Part shown: positions 32,138-43,427 of the stretch, piece by piece
How the letters are laid out: every line of letters starts with the position of its first letter
How positions within the stretch are numbered: the first letter of the stretch is position 1
Assembly (NCBI GenBank): GCA_973895155.1
Contig: OZ316892.1
Coordinates: forward strand, 6,572,001-6,636,000
Length of the DNA: 64,000 bases
From: Marsupella aquatica
Taxonomy: Eukaryota > Marchantiophyta
Reading direction: 5' to 3'
The notes under the pieces: model-generated
The model's input: only the letters and a program-made list of their open reading frames with translations
Told to the model about the DNA's origin: nothing
Databases searched by the model: none
Made by a program: the position numbers and the translations under genes

Positions 32138-33665
32138 TGTATGATAGACACGGGTCTATATTTTTTATGATAGACACGGTTCTACTTTTTTTATGATAGA
32201 CACGGGTCTACATTTTTATATGGACTAAAAGATTGGGTGTAATAAAAATTATAAACTGGAAAAAGCTGGGTTTTTCAACTTTTAAATTTTTCTTTGAATG
32301 TCATATCTAAAGTTTGGTTTTCTTGGCAGGCTGGGGATGAGATCTATTGGGGATGGATGGTCTGTGGAAGATGGATGCTGGAAAGACCTCCCGCTTAGAT
32401 GGCACAACCTACGGGGCTTCTCAGACAAAAATCGAGCGCTGGCAATGGCATTTCTAGAGCGCCTTTGGTGCACAAACAACTATCGTGCTAAGTATTATCT
32501 ATACGCCAAGCAGTGGAGATGGACAGATAAAACAGAACCACTGAAGGACTTTAGAATTGCGAATTGTCGGGTGTATGACTTCCTGCGGCCCAAGACCTCC
32601 AACCATGAACGTCTTAACAGAATTTGGTCTCTTTCCCGTGCAGAGCTGGGATGGAATGTGCTCTGGACCAGGCTCTGGGGATCTGATTTACCTATCAGGG
32701 GAAAGACGTTTATCTGGCAGATCATCGTTGGGGGCCTATTCACTGGAGCCCGTGCACTGCGAATTGGTGTCAGTAATGGAGACTGTAAGCTCTGCAATGG
32801 GAGCCTCGAATCTATCCCTCACCTTTTTTTCCTGTGCCCACATGTTGTTTGCTGCTAGGACCTATGTCAGGTGTCGCTGAGCTCTTTAGATTTGCCAATT
32901 GGTCTCGGACTGATTGCCCTGCTTGACTCGGCATGTGGGAAGGAGCCTGTCCAGGTGGCTAGGATGTTTATCTTACATCAGATTCTCTGGCGGCTCTGGT
33001 TGGGACGGAACACGCATCTGTTTCAAACGGGGGCAAGACGGGTGTTTGATCTGGGGCTTGCTTTGTCTGAGACGGCATCAACTTCTTTGCGGTTAATAGG
33101 CATTGCCCCCCCAGGCAGGAAGAGCACAAGACTTCTACAAGCCAAATCTTGGATTGACAGTCTTCGTAGAGGTTGGCTTGGCGGTGGTGGGAGAGTTATC
33201 TCTTCTGGGTGATGGGCCACTTGTTGGCTGCCTTTTGCTGCTTTCTTGGCTGTGCCCTCCAAATTTGGACTGGCCTTGTGATTTGTTTCTTTGTGTATTT
33301 AGGGGTGCCCTCCCTGTAGTGCTCTGTCCGGGCGATGGAGCATTGGGTTGGAGCGGAAGCCTGGCCCTTTGTTGTGTCGGTGTGTGTGATTGGGCTGCTG
33401 CCCTGCTGGGTGTTGCCTTCTCGGCCTTGCTGCCTGTTTGTGCGCCCTTCCCGTGGGGCTTTTCGCGGGGGAACAAAATTTATAAAATGGCTACCATTCA
33501 ATGAAAGTTTGGTTTTCTTCTTTTTCCATGTTACTTAGTAGGATTAAAACAAATTTTAAACTACTTGTAATTCTTATTAAAAGACTTTTAAATTTTTTAA
33601 TAAAAGTTTCAAAAGCTGGTTAGTTTAGCTGTAGACCCGGGTGTAGACCCCTGTATTATACAAAA
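32138..33665. mobile_element. Inverted-repeat (foldback) element split by a LINE
   Basis: The left arm (32138-32308) holds three tandem words TATGATAGACACGGGTCTA, then AAAAAGCTGGGTTTTTCAAC and TTTTAAATTTTTC. The right arm (33520-33665) contains the same elements in inverse order and orientation: complement of TTTTAAATTTTTTAATAAAA, AAAGCTGG, and GTAGACCCGGGTGTAGACCC before TGTATTATACAAAA. The LINE target duplication sits at the centre. The simplest reading is a MITE or foldback element whose loop was hit by the LINE; the arms are diverged, so this is moderately sure. Confidence 0.55.
32325..33503 (+). mobile_element. 5'-truncated LINE with 16-bp target-site duplication
   Basis: The insert is flanked by AAAGTTTGGTTTTCTT at 32309-32324 and 33504-33519. 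It encodes the C-terminal end of a plant L1-type ORF2: the pre-zinc region (RLNRIWSLSRAELGWNVLW), the zf-RVT zinc-binding domain (LPIRGKTFIWQIIVGGL, CKLCNGSLESIPHLFFLCPH) and the tail (RMFILHQILWRLWLGRNTH), ending with stop at 33212 and a GT-rich 3' UTR. A single in-frame TAG at 32858 interrupts an otherwise continuous frame. There is no long poly(A). The upstream reverse transcriptase and endonuclease are absent, so it is a dead, fairly young insertion. Confidence 0.88.
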
Positions 33666-34170
33666 CCCATATAATTGGTTTTGATCAAATTTTTCCATAT
33701 CAGTCAGTTGGATATAAAGTCATCATAAGGAATTGAAAGCTGGCCTTATAAAAGGGGAGTTGCTTACCCAGGACTCTATCCACTAAACATAAAAACAGAA
33801 CTGTTCCTAAATTAACCTTAAAAAATCACAAATACTTGACAAAATAATTTCCCCCAGCTTTCAACATAAAAGACACTCAGATGACTGACCAACTCAAAAA
33901 TAAACCCACATGAGGGACCAAATAATACCTGGGAATAATACTAACTCGAAAAAATATCATCTACATCATCATGAGTTGAGGTGAGTTTTTATTTTTGGGA
34001 AAAATTACACCAATGTACATATGTGTGAGCAACAGGAAAACAGTTTGGAGATGACCGTCTTAGAGCTCAGTATGTAAAGTGTTTGTAGCTGGTGGTAACT
34101 GGTGTGATTGGCAGTTGGTTGAGATGGAGAGTCTGTTCTACTTGCAGTGAACGGGATTGTGAAGAAGACA
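33666..34170. other. No recognisable gene
   Basis: AT-rich sequence with no recognised element. Confidence 0.4.
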
Positions 34171-34480
34171 ATGAAAGTTACCTCAAAACATTTGAATTAT
34201 GAGTCATGATTAACTGAGCTAGAATGGGATCTCCATCCAGCCTTAAGAGCTCGGATAGAATCAGTACTAAGCGAGGGAATAAAAAGTGGCGTACACATTG
34301 GAGTCCAAAGGCATATCTATACAGAAAATGGTACAAAGTGAAGGGAGGGTGAGCACACAAAGGCATGTCCTGTACAAAGCAAAAGTTAGTACAGAGTGAA
34401 TACAAGGGCATGTCCTGTACAGTACAAAGCAAAAATACACAGTGGATACAAAAGCATGTCCTGTACAAAGCAAAAGAAAG
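34171..34480. repeat. Short tandem repeats around GCATGTCCTGTACAAAGCAAAA
   Basis: Units with GGCATGTCCTGTACA and AAAGCAAAA recur three times between 34345 and 34475, separated by TACAGAGTGAATACAA-like spacers, period about 50 bp. The minus-strand frames across them give repeated Cys-rich peptides that I regard as artefacts. Confidence 0.75.
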
Positions 34481-35389
34481 GCGCTAGAAAATGAAATCTA
34501 AAGATCCCAAGAGTGATTGAATTCACAATTCTTTTCTTTCTATGCTTTCTAACTTTTGACTTTCTTTGGTCTGTAAAGGAAAGATGCACTGATAAGTTTT
34601 ATTCCAAAAGCGGAGAAGGAGACCAATATATCCCACTTTCCCCAAAGACCACACAAAGGATTTGTAAATATATATTTTTGGTTGGGAATGATTTAAATCT
34701 TTATGCCCATGCTTTACGCCCATACTCTATGCCCATCTTGTTATGCCCATACTGTATGCCCATAATTACCGTATCTTTCCTACCCAATAATATTTTTGCT
34801 CTGACTATGTCTTTTCCAAGCCGAGTTCCAAGCTAGAGATATTTTCCACTTGGCATCTCATCTTGGTAACTTTGTGCATTGCATGTATGGGCATTGGCTA
34901 TCAAACACTTCAATAGGCAATCTCTCCAAAAATTGGGGGATGATCTCTTTAAAAAAAGCAAAAAAACAACAAGAAGAAAATTGTAACTGTTCGCAAAAGA
35001 AGAAGAATGTTGGGCACTATCTCACCTACTTGCCTGAGCTTTGCACATATTCCATTGACATCAAATAAGGGACTTAATTCAGGAGTCCATTTCAAGTGAC
35101 AGATGCCATGACCATCAATAAGGCACATACAAAGTCACACTTAGGGTGTAAATTTGTAGGTAATTGTGGTCAATTGTAAGTTGCCTTTTCAAGAACAAAG
35201 TGTTAGGCAAGGGATAAAAGTATTACTTCCAGGTACTGAAGACGGTTACACAAAGTTGACATTGAGGAAGTTCTCTACTCAAACAATGAATCAAGACTTC
35301 ATTGACATATAATTATATTCTCATCATTTTTCTTTCACTCCCTTTGCACATTCTACTCCCTTCTGTGGAAATTTCTTATTTACTAAACT
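34481..35389. other. No gene; short TATGCCCATACT array
   Basis: Between 34700 and 34765 the word TATGCCCATAC/G recurs about five times at irregular 12-16 bp spacing. The rest shows nothing recognisable. Confidence 0.45.
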
Positions 35390-36020
35390 ACATTGTTTGC
35401 ACAACATCTTTTTTGCAATGATGTCATTTATGCAACATTTGAAACCTTAAACATAACAACCTTTTCTTATGTAACACTTCTATTACATGATGACATCTTT
35501 TCCATAAACAGATCAGTTTTGTTGGAACATCTTTCATGCAATGTCATCGTTTTGCAACAACATCTTTACCCAATTCAATGACATCTTTTGTACGTGCAAC
35601 AACATGATCTTTTACGCAATATCTTTTGAATGATGATTTGAATGAACAACTTTCTTGTGACCTCACTTGCATTTCTTTGCCTTGTAGTCTACATTTCTTT
35701 GCCTGGCCTTGACATTGCCTCATCCTAACATCTTTGCCTTGAGCACTACAACATATATCTAACTGGGACATCTAATTTTGCCTCAACATTCAATTTGCCT
35801 CAACGACTGCAAAGCGGCAATGACACATAACATGCATCAATCACCAACCCACTCAACTACATTTTTTCTTCCCTCACCTAGACATTTGTACCTTGTCTCA
35901 AATATTTTCTTGCCTTGACATCTTTTCTGCAGGCCTTGACATTTTCCCTCCACATCTCTTTCCCTCACCTCCAAATCTTTTTCTTTGCTCATCTTGACAT
36001 CTTTTGTGGATGCACAGGCA
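35390..36020. repeat. Degenerate array of TGACATCTTTTG-like words
   Basis: For about 630 bp the plus strand repeats variants of (A/TG)ACATCTTTT(T/G)GC and TTGCCTTGACAT at irregular intervals of about 15-25 bp. On the minus strand the words translate as GKDV, KKCR and similar, giving short Lys/Arg/Asp-rich frames. The irregular period and several frames argue for a decayed simple repeat and not a gene. Confidence 0.6.
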
Positions 36021-36289
36021 TTGGACTACTATATGTACATATATATGATTTGAGCACAAGCATGACTTTAGACACAATTTATCCAATAAATTTGCTCAAT
36101 CGCTTATCTTGTTACAATAGTACGTATATATTGGTTGCTTGAGGCAAAGCTAAGTCACCAATGTTGAGAGCAAGGGCAACTTGGTACGGGTTCACGTGGA
36201 CTTCATGCCATCGGCCAATACCCCCCTCCCCGCAGGCGCCCCCCCACTCCCGCCCCCCCCCCCCCACACACACACGTCCAGCATCCTCA
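36021..36289. other. Poly-C and CA tract
   Basis: A C-rich segment at 36222-36275 contains a run of about 13 C followed by a short (CA)n. GCATTGGACTACTA at about 36018 also occurs at 46197. No gene. Confidence 0.5.
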
Positions 36290-37170
36290 TGAAATGGAGA
36301 TCATGCTCGGGTTGGTGCATGTGGGCTTTGTTTCCCCAAGTTCGTTCTGGCTGTGGGCAGATTGGGTAGTAGTTGGCTTGCACCCTACTAGTTACTTGCA
36401 ATTGTTCCACTGGAGAACCAACCATGCAAGTTGTCGACGGAGCCGTCTGGAACCCCAAGGCTGGTCAACATCAAGTCCAACAAGCTAGTGGTAGGCCAGG
36501 TTGCTAATTTCCATACTTGTCCACTGTAGATACGTTAACAACACAGCAACCCACATGGCACAGGTATATGATTTAGTGCATGCCCAGCTACATTTAATTA
36601 ATAAGCTGAGTGAGATAGCATCAGGTTTTGGGCCATTGCTTCAAGGATGATTCGCTTCAAGTTTAATTTTGATCAAAACCTTACTGTCAGTGCTAGCATT
36701 GCTGAAGCTTAAATACTTCAGTGGTCAATCAGTACTTAGGCTACAAAGTGACTAAATTTCAACTACCTCAAGACATTTATACTTACAAAGGAACAGTTGC
36801 CCAATGTACAATTTTGGGAATTGCAACCTCGCAGCACCAGTTTTACCTTTCTCCTGGAGCCTTGATCAGTCACACAATTCAACAGCTTAAAATCAAACCT
36901 ATTCAAGACCTCCTCGAAGCTTCATAACAATATATAACCTAGACAGGTAGGCTCAGATCTCAATGATCTTAACAAGCCCAGATGTTTGATACATTGGATA
37001 TAACGAAGGCCAATATGGGAGACCTGAAATGATGATTCTGCCTCCTACTTTTGGGTTTACTCGGATCTGTCTCGCATCCTTGATGGTGCCTTCCGTTGCT
37101 TTCAGATTCTCCTGCGCACACAGTGAATTCAGGGCCATTGATCAGATTTACCTACATGACAAGCTGGTTT
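36290..37170. repeat. Segmental repeat R1b
   Basis: Diverged second copy of 28640-29790, same order and orientation, ending with GATTCTCCTGCGCACACAGT and CTACATGACAAGCTGG. It leads directly into the R2 segment. Confidence 0.75.
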
Positions 37171-37299
37171 GCTTTCATTTCATGATTGCTGAGAAGTTAC
37201 ACAAACTAGCTAGAAAATGCATTAATGTTCCATGCTTGAATTCAATACATTTAACATATCAGTCATTTCTGTCCATGTCTAATGCATTTCTCACCTCTA

Positions 37300-38008
37300 A
37301 AGGTAATGTGAATAGCTGTCTAAAATAGTTGGAGAGCTTCCAGAAGTTGTACAAGCAACTCTTGGTGATTATACCAGGAGTCCGGATTTTTCCAGTTAAT
37401 CGAGCTAGTCCAAGAGCTTCCAGAAGTTGGACGGACACCTCTTGGTGATTATACTAGGAGTTTGGATCCTTCGAGATAATCGAGCATTGATGGTTGATTA
37501 TCAATGGTTGAATATCTGGAAGAATCCTTACTCCTGGGAAGCCTCACAAGTATTTGAATCACGTGTCAGCGGTTGCTGCTTCACAATGCAGACCTCTTCT
37601 GAGATCCTTCCATTGCCCATGCGACTGCGCGACCTCCTCTTGTATGCATGGTCACTGAAGTCACTGAATCATTACTTCAAACAAGAGCTTGGAGAAATGG
37701 TATGTGGTCTTGTAGCAAATCCGAATTGTAGGACAGTCAGTGGTGCCACTCATGATTGTACTTGCCTGATTGGTTCTAATTGCTGATTCAGCCCCAAAAT
37801 GCTCCTGGTAATGTGTCCAAACGGCAAGCAATCAATGATCTGCTCCGGTGAACTTGCAATTAACCTCAATTGTCCAAAGCATTTTTCTGTTGTGTCCACA
37901 AATACGATGGCACGAGATAGGCAATTATCAGTCCAAGCATCCTTGTGTCTACAACTTACTACACTAAGAGTTGGAATGTGAAGGCTACTACAGAGACAAC
38001 TATTCCAG

Positions 38009-38045
<37 letters not shown>

Positions 38046-38885
38046 ACAATTTGCCAACAATTCACCCAAATTGCCAAACTGGATGACAAAGTTGCTCTTT
38101 CAGGTTCATTGAGAGAGAGAGAGAGGCAACGGGATATATACTGTCAACAATTCACCCAACAAGCCAAATTGGATGACAAAGTTGTTGTTCCAGGTTCACT
38201 GAGAGAGAGAGATAGGCAACAGGATACTGTAATTAAACTGTTCTAAATCAGCCAGAAAGCCAATGAAACTGGATGATAAAGTGGAGACCCAAAGACAAAA
38301 ACAAAACTCACAAGAGCTAGCCTCAGCCATCAGGGCAACCAATGTGGAGTACATTCGAACTGTATGTAACATATTTCAGCATTTGTAGATACAAAATCCA
38401 CTGTCACACTCACCACAAAAGCAGGGCACAACAGTTTTGTTGTGTCAAAATTCAACACAAAATGAAGGAGACTTAATTAAGACACTCAATTTGTGTAAAG
38501 AGGGTACCTCTGTGTGGGTTTTAGGCTGAGTGTAAGTAGTGGTGGGAGTATTTGTACTAGTGGGCCTATTGGTTTCTGCAGTACTTGTATTGGTGGGAGG
38601 ATTGGTTTCTCCTCAGCCCTATATATGGTAGCCCAATTTGGGACCATGATTGAACTTTCTCTCCCTCCTTGGTTTGGGTCCAACCCAATAATTTGGGACC
38701 TTGGTTTAACTTTCTCTCACTCCTTGGTTTGGGTCCTGTCGAGGGTCCTGTCAGATCCCTGGGTATAATCCTAATCTAGCTACCCTAGACAGGCCCATGC
38801 TTTAATTGGAGTAGTTTACTGTTGGATGGGTCTATTTTTGGTTTCAAGGCAAAAATTGTAATTTTGTGGAAAGGACAAAAAAATT
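37300..38885. repeat. Segmental duplication R2
   Basis: This segment is repeated at 43373-45245 (R3). It starts at AAAGGTAATGTGAATAG, contains two tandem blocks with AGAGCTTCCAGAAGTTG and CTCTTGGTGATTATAC, then a shared block with TTCAAACAAGAGCTTGGAGA, a GA-bearing VNTR at 38012-38290, and a tail (GGTTTGGGTCCTGTCAGATC, ending TTTCAAGGCAAAAATTG near 38857) that resembles the tail of the SINE at 44.3 kb. Shared open frames on both strands have no motif I recognise, so I cannot say whether a gene was duplicated. Confidence 0.8.
38012..38290. repeat. VNTR of ~95-bp units, each with a GA microsatellite
   Basis: GGATGACAAAGTTG recurs at about 38075 and 38171 and as GGATGATAAAG at 38262. Each unit also has CAATTCACCCAA, AGGTTCA(C/T)TGAGAGAGAG and GGCAAC(G/A)GGATA. 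The first GA tract (38012-38041) is about 30 bp long. Confidence 0.8.
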
Positions 38886-39845
38886 CTAAGTTAGTAGTAC
38901 TACAGTAGAAAATGAGGTAGACAAGCAAGGCAGCTGAGCATGGGCGTAGGTGCTCTTGGAGGTGCCTAGGCTAGGGCTTGCATATGCATGAACTGGTGCA
39001 TGCACTCAACGGGCTTTTTCATCATTCTCATTCCAGGTATTTGTGGAGTTTAATCCGCAACATCCGGGGAGTAAGGGTCGGGCTTGGGATGGAGAGTCTG
39101 GACCCCCTGACAGACTTGAGTCCTGAGGACTTGAGGGAGAGCTTGTGTTGAGCCTAAGTACAATGAAGTTTAGTTCATGCGGAAGGGACGCTTAATGCAT
39201 GAGAATTGACGGGGGTGGAGTAGCCTGGGACCCCGTAGGGACAATGAGTCTATCTTGAGGGGCCAAGCATGAGCACCGTGTTGGCCCAATCACAACGGGA
39301 AAAGGCATTTCATCTATAGACACCTAACAAGACAATTACAAGCCAAGCAAGTTAGCTCTGTGCCCAATCAACTTGGTTGGAGCAGGGGTTGGAGTCTTAC
39401 AGGTTACATAATTACCTCTTGTATTTTGTGTCCTTATTGGAAGGGCTCGTGTGATGACTCCTGGCCTTCCCTGCTAACTCCGCTAACACTTCTTTCTTGT
39501 ACCCGAAACCTGACATACTAACTCATTGCTACGGTATTCCATTCAATATACTAGTAAGGAAATCCCCTATTTCATAAATTACTCACTCCATGCTCCAATC
39601 TCCGTTTAGGCTACAATTCGGCGATTGAGTTCCTGGGTCTACATCTATCATGAGACTTTTCTATAATTACTCTAAATGGACTATTTTTTAATTTTGCATT
39701 CTAGGTATTTAAGCTACTAGTTCATCCCACAAATTTTGCAACCTATTGATCTTAATCTTATCTAATCTGTCCCGACACTCACTACCCAGTTGTTTCATCT
39801 TTCTACTACCTAACATACGTCTTTCCTCACTCTATACCTATGTTT
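38886..39845. other. No gene; remnant of the 21-kb GC-rich repeat
   Basis: At 39040-39360 blocks such as CTTGAGTCCTGAGGACTTGA and GGCCCAATCACAACGGG match 21080-21300 in order. The remainder is unrecognised AT-rich sequence that holds the LINE target site at its right end. Confidence 0.5.
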
Positions 39846-40203
39846 CCTTGGAAATTTTTTTCTTTAATAATAAACCGCAAAAAACCCGTAGAGGGGTGGA
39901 AGCACACAGCATAGGACAACTGCAAAGCAACAACTCTCCGGGGAGGCCAGCAGGGAGGCCCCTGAACGGGGCCAGCCAAAAGCACACAAAATCGCACACC
40001 ACAGGCACAATTCACCATCACCCCCAAGCATGGTGAGAGGTGACCTAACTGGAATGACTACAACCCATCAAAGGCTCCAGAGCCCTAAGAGCACAAATTC
40101 TCCTAAACTAAATGAGCCTGCAACCTGCCACGGCTAGCTAAACAAAGGGAGACCAACATAGAGCATTCACAACCTAACCAGGATCACACAGCCCTCCCGG
40201 GGT
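39846..40203 (-). mobile_element. LINE 3' fragment with 17-bp target-site duplication
   Basis: The insert is bounded by ACTCTATACCTATGTTT at 39829-39845 and 40204-40220. In minus orientation it ends GGGTTTTTTGCGGTTTATTA, then TTAAAGAAAAAAA and a few bases before the target repeat, an A-rich tail typical of retroposed plant LINEs. Only about 358 bp of 3' end is present and no ORF2 domain survives. Its tail differs from that of the LINE at 32-33 kb, so it is another family. Confidence 0.85.
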
Positions 40204-40255
40204 ACTCTATACCTATGTTTACTTCTACCTGTGATTATTTCTAACTACAATTACT

Positions 40256-41500
40256 TTGTTTTTAACACTAGTTAACCACTACTACCTAATTCGACATCCA
40301 ACACTTCCTCAACCAAGGCGCTCCACAAGGGCCAATTTTGGCCAACCCCTTGATAGATTTGGTTTTGCATATCCTTGTGTTCACGTTGTTGAGCACGACA
40401 ATGATCCTGATGTTATTTTGCTCAATGAGGATAGAGACCCCTCTAGCTATGAAGAAGTTATGGCCTCTTCAGACAAGGATAAACTATGGATGGAGGCAAT
40501 GTTGAAGGAGATGAATTCAACTTGACACTTAACTAACATGCCTCGCGGGAAGACATAGGTTTTGTGTAGATGATTGTACAAGAAGAAGAAGAAGCAAGAT
40601 GACACTTACAAGGCACGCCTTGTGGCCAAAGGGTACACCCAGAAGGAGGGCTTGGACTACATGGAGATTTTCTCACCAGTTGTCAAACTTGCTATTATTA
40701 ATGTTTTACTTGCGATTGTGGCATTCAATGATCTTGAGTTAGATCAAATGGATATAATTATTGCTTTCCTCCATGGATTGCTTGATGTGGAGATTTATAT
40801 GACATAACTTCTAGGTTTTATTGATGAGAATACCAGACACTTGGTGTGTAAGCTCTTGTGCTCGTTATACAGATTGAAGTAGAGTCCCAAATAGTGGAAT
40901 AAACATTTTGATTCCTTCATGTTATCTCAGGGGTTCACACGGAGTGAACATGATTGTTGTATTTATATGAAGGAGGTGGAGAATTACTCACGTTTTGGTT
41001 ACATTATGCTGACACTGTACATCAATCTGATGTTGCCCATCTGAAAACAATGTTGAATAAGGAGTTTTCAATGAAGAACTTGGGTTAGACCAAGAAGATT
41101 CTAGGGATGAAGATTCATCGTGATAGGGAGCAGAGGGAATTATGGTTGTCTTAGAGGCAGTATTTGGAGAAGGCACTTGCCAAGTATGGAATGGAGAATG
41201 CAAAACAAGTTGATACTCCATTGGCTTCCCACTTCAAACTCTCAAAGAATGATTGCCCTTCTAGTGAGAGCAATGAAATAGGTTCCCTATGATAGTGTTA
41301 TGGATAATTTGATGTATACGATGACATGCACTAGACCTGACATTGCCCATGACATTGCCCACGTTGTTAGCATTTTGAGCAGATTTATGACAAATATTGG
41401 TAAACTTCATTAGGAAGCAATGAAGTGGGTTTTGCATTATCTGAAAGGTCCCTTAGATTGTGAGATTCTATTTGACGGTAAAACATACTCTACATTAGAG
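40256..41500 (+). mobile_element. Decayed Ty1/copia pol fragment
   Basis: The fragment begins in the linker before reverse transcriptase (LPQPRRSTRANFGQPLDRFG), continues with the RT start (YKARLVAKGYTQKEGLDYME, IFSPVVKLAIINVLLAIV) and the later block KILGMKIHRDRE, and reaches the DTPLASHFKLS region near 41220. Many stops and frameshifts interrupt it, and the YVDD box is reduced to LYINLML. No LTRs were found. It is older than the copia element at 54-60 kb. Confidence 0.85.
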
Positions 41501-42103
41501 TTGGAAGTGACAACTCCAGATGCAGGACGTTTCCATTCTCTATTCTCTACCATGATCGATGAGACACCGGTTAGCTTCGAGGATGTGCTCCCATGACCTA
41601 TGAAACGACCCTCAATGCTCTCTCAAAAATCTGACTGTATGATGATCAAACAAACACTCTCCAAAAGTGTCTTGCTGCTACTGCTAATCTCCTCTTGAGT
41701 GGACCCGTTTTCGCTCTCTTGCTTTTTCAGGCTCTCCAAAGCAAAACAATACTCCAGGTTCCAGAGAAGGTTTGATTTTCTGGCTTTTGATTCCTTTTCA
41801 CATCCTGCGTTCGTCCTTTCATTGTGGTAGTTTTTCTTCCTCTTCTGCGTTTCTGTTCCATTCCATTCTACTCTACCTTTGAGATCTAGATCTAAGCGTG
41901 AGAGAGTGATCCGTTTCTGTCCCGTTCCCCCTGATCTCTTTGGCGGGATGTTGTGAATCGCAAGCAGGGCTTCGTTTCCCAGATTGACACACTCTTCCTT
42001 CATTCGAGTGATTCGCAATTGACGCACTGGTAGAGCCAAAGACAAGAAATTGTGTCTGCTGCATTTGTCGTTCGATAGCTCAAGCTTGCTCGGATTTACG
42101 CAA
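41501..42103 (+). other. 5' UTR-like leader of the phosphoglucomutase copy
   Basis: Between the copia remnant and the phosphoglucomutase ATG lies about 600 bp without motifs. Part of it may be the transcribed 5' UTR of the parent mRNA; the left boundary of the retrocopy cannot be placed without the parent gene. Confidence 0.35.
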
Positions 42104-43336
42104 ATGGGGCCGTTCAAGGTGATCGAGGTGGCAACCAAGCCCTACGATGGCCAGAAGCCCGGTACCTCGGGATTGAAGAAGAAGGTGACGGTATTCCAAC
42201 AGGAGCACTATTTGGCCAACTTTGTTCAAGCGACTTTCAATTCTCTTCCGGCTTCCAAAGTGAAAGGATCGACAATTGTGGTGTCTGGTGATGGTCGATA
42301 CTACTCGAAGGAGACTATTCAGTTGATCATCGAAAGTGCCGCTGCAAATGGAGTGAAAGGAGTGTGGGTGGGCCAAGATGGGCTTCTGTCGACGCCTGCA
42401 GTGTCGGCCATTGTCCGCAATTGGGTGGAGAAATAGCATATGGAGCTTTCATATTGACTGCCAGCCACAATCCAGGAGGCCCCCATGAGGACTTCGGAAT
42501 CAAGTACAACACTGAGAATGGAGGGCCAGTCCTAGAAGGGCTAACGGACAGCATTTATGAAGTCACCAAGACTATTAGCAAGTACCATATTGCAGAGGGA
42601 ATTCCTCTGGTTGATATATCAAAAGTCGTCATTTCAAAGTTTGAGGCCCAATGGGCCTTTTGAGGTGGATGTGTTTGATCCAACAGATGAGTATACGGCA
42701 CTCATGAAAACCATCTTCGATTTCGAAGCAATCAAAGGGCTGTTGCATCGTCCTGGCTTCTCGTTCCTCTTTGATGGACTGCATGGCGTAGCTGGACTGT
42801 ACGCAACGAGAATCTTCGTGAAAGAACTGGGTGCGAAAGAAACTTCATTGATCAACTGCGTCCCAAAGGAGGACTTCGGTGGAGGTCACCCAGATCCGAA
42901 CTCGACCTATGCGAAAGAGTTGGTGCATCGCTCGGGCCTTGGAAAATTGCCTCCAGCTGAGGAGATTCCGGAGTTCGGAGCAGCAGCAGATGGCGATGCA
43001 GATCGCAGTATGATCTTGGGCAAGAAATTCTTCGTGACTCCATCAGACTCAGTTGCTATCATCGCCGCAAACGCCGTTGGTTCAATTCCGTACTTTAGCG
43101 CCGCTTTAAAGGGGATTGCAAGGAGTATGCCAACATCAGCTGCTCTGGACGTGGTTGCTAAGAAGCTGGGCCTGAAGAAGTTTGAGGTCCCAACCGGGTG
43201 GAAGTTCTTTGGCAACCTTATGGATGCTGGAATGTGTTCCATCTGTGGAGAAGAGAGCTTTGGAACAGGATCGGATCATATCAGAGAAAAGGATGGCATC
43301 TGGGCTGTTCTGGCGTGGCTTTCCATCCTGGCCACG
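42104..43336 (+). pseudogene. Cytosolic phosphoglucomutase, intronless truncated copy
   Basis: Phosphoglucomutase interconverts glucose-1- and glucose-6-phosphate. The copy starts at the normal N-terminus (MGPFKVIEVATKPYDGQKPG) and keeps the phosphoserine loop (TASHNPGGPHEDFGIKYN), metal site ([14 protein letters not shown]) and sugar-binding motif ([18 protein letters not shown]). Two frameshifts break it: near 42430-42445 (between TPAVSAIVR and GEIAYGAFILTA) and near 42645 (between SKFEA and NGPFEVDVF). Homology stops at [11 protein letters not shown], so the C-terminal domain, about the last quarter, is absent. Plant cytosolic PGM genes normally contain many introns; none interrupts this 1.2 kb, so a reverse-transcribed copy is likely. 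No poly(A) tail can be seen because the 3' end is lost at a 17-bp inverted repeat. Confidence 0.9.
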
Positions 43337-43347
43337 CCAGAACAGCC
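43303..43347. repeat. Perfect 17-bp inverted repeat at the PGM break
   Basis: GGCTGTTCTGGCGTGGC at 43303-43319 is followed by an 11-base spacer and its exact complement at 43331-43347. The left arm is ordinary PGM coding sequence; the right arm replaces the expected continuation. Confidence 0.95.
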
Positions 43348-43349
43348 AC

Positions 43350-43427
43350 GATGTTCCAGCAGGTGGGAAAGGTAATGCAAATAGCTTGGATGTTCCAGCA
43401 GGTGGGAAAGGTAATGCAAATAGGTGT
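43350..43427. repeat. 39-bp tandem duplication after the PGM break
   Basis: GATGTTCCAGCAGGTGGGAA begins at 43350 and at 43389. The second unit runs into the R3 segment at GGTAATGCAAATAGG. Confidence 0.9.

Noticed and set aside
33103-33504. 133-codon hydrophobic frame in the LINE 3' region
   Set aside because: Lies in the GT-rich 3' UTR of the LINE; Cys/Leu/Gly-rich text is a composition effect, not a membrane protein.
35544-36086. Minus-strand frames with repeated KDV/KCR words
   Set aside because: They arise from a degenerate DNA repeat in more than one frame; no start, length or motif argues for a protein.
38012-38246. Frame encoding repeated RERERERE peptides
   Set aside because: Direct translation of the GA microsatellites inside the VNTR.
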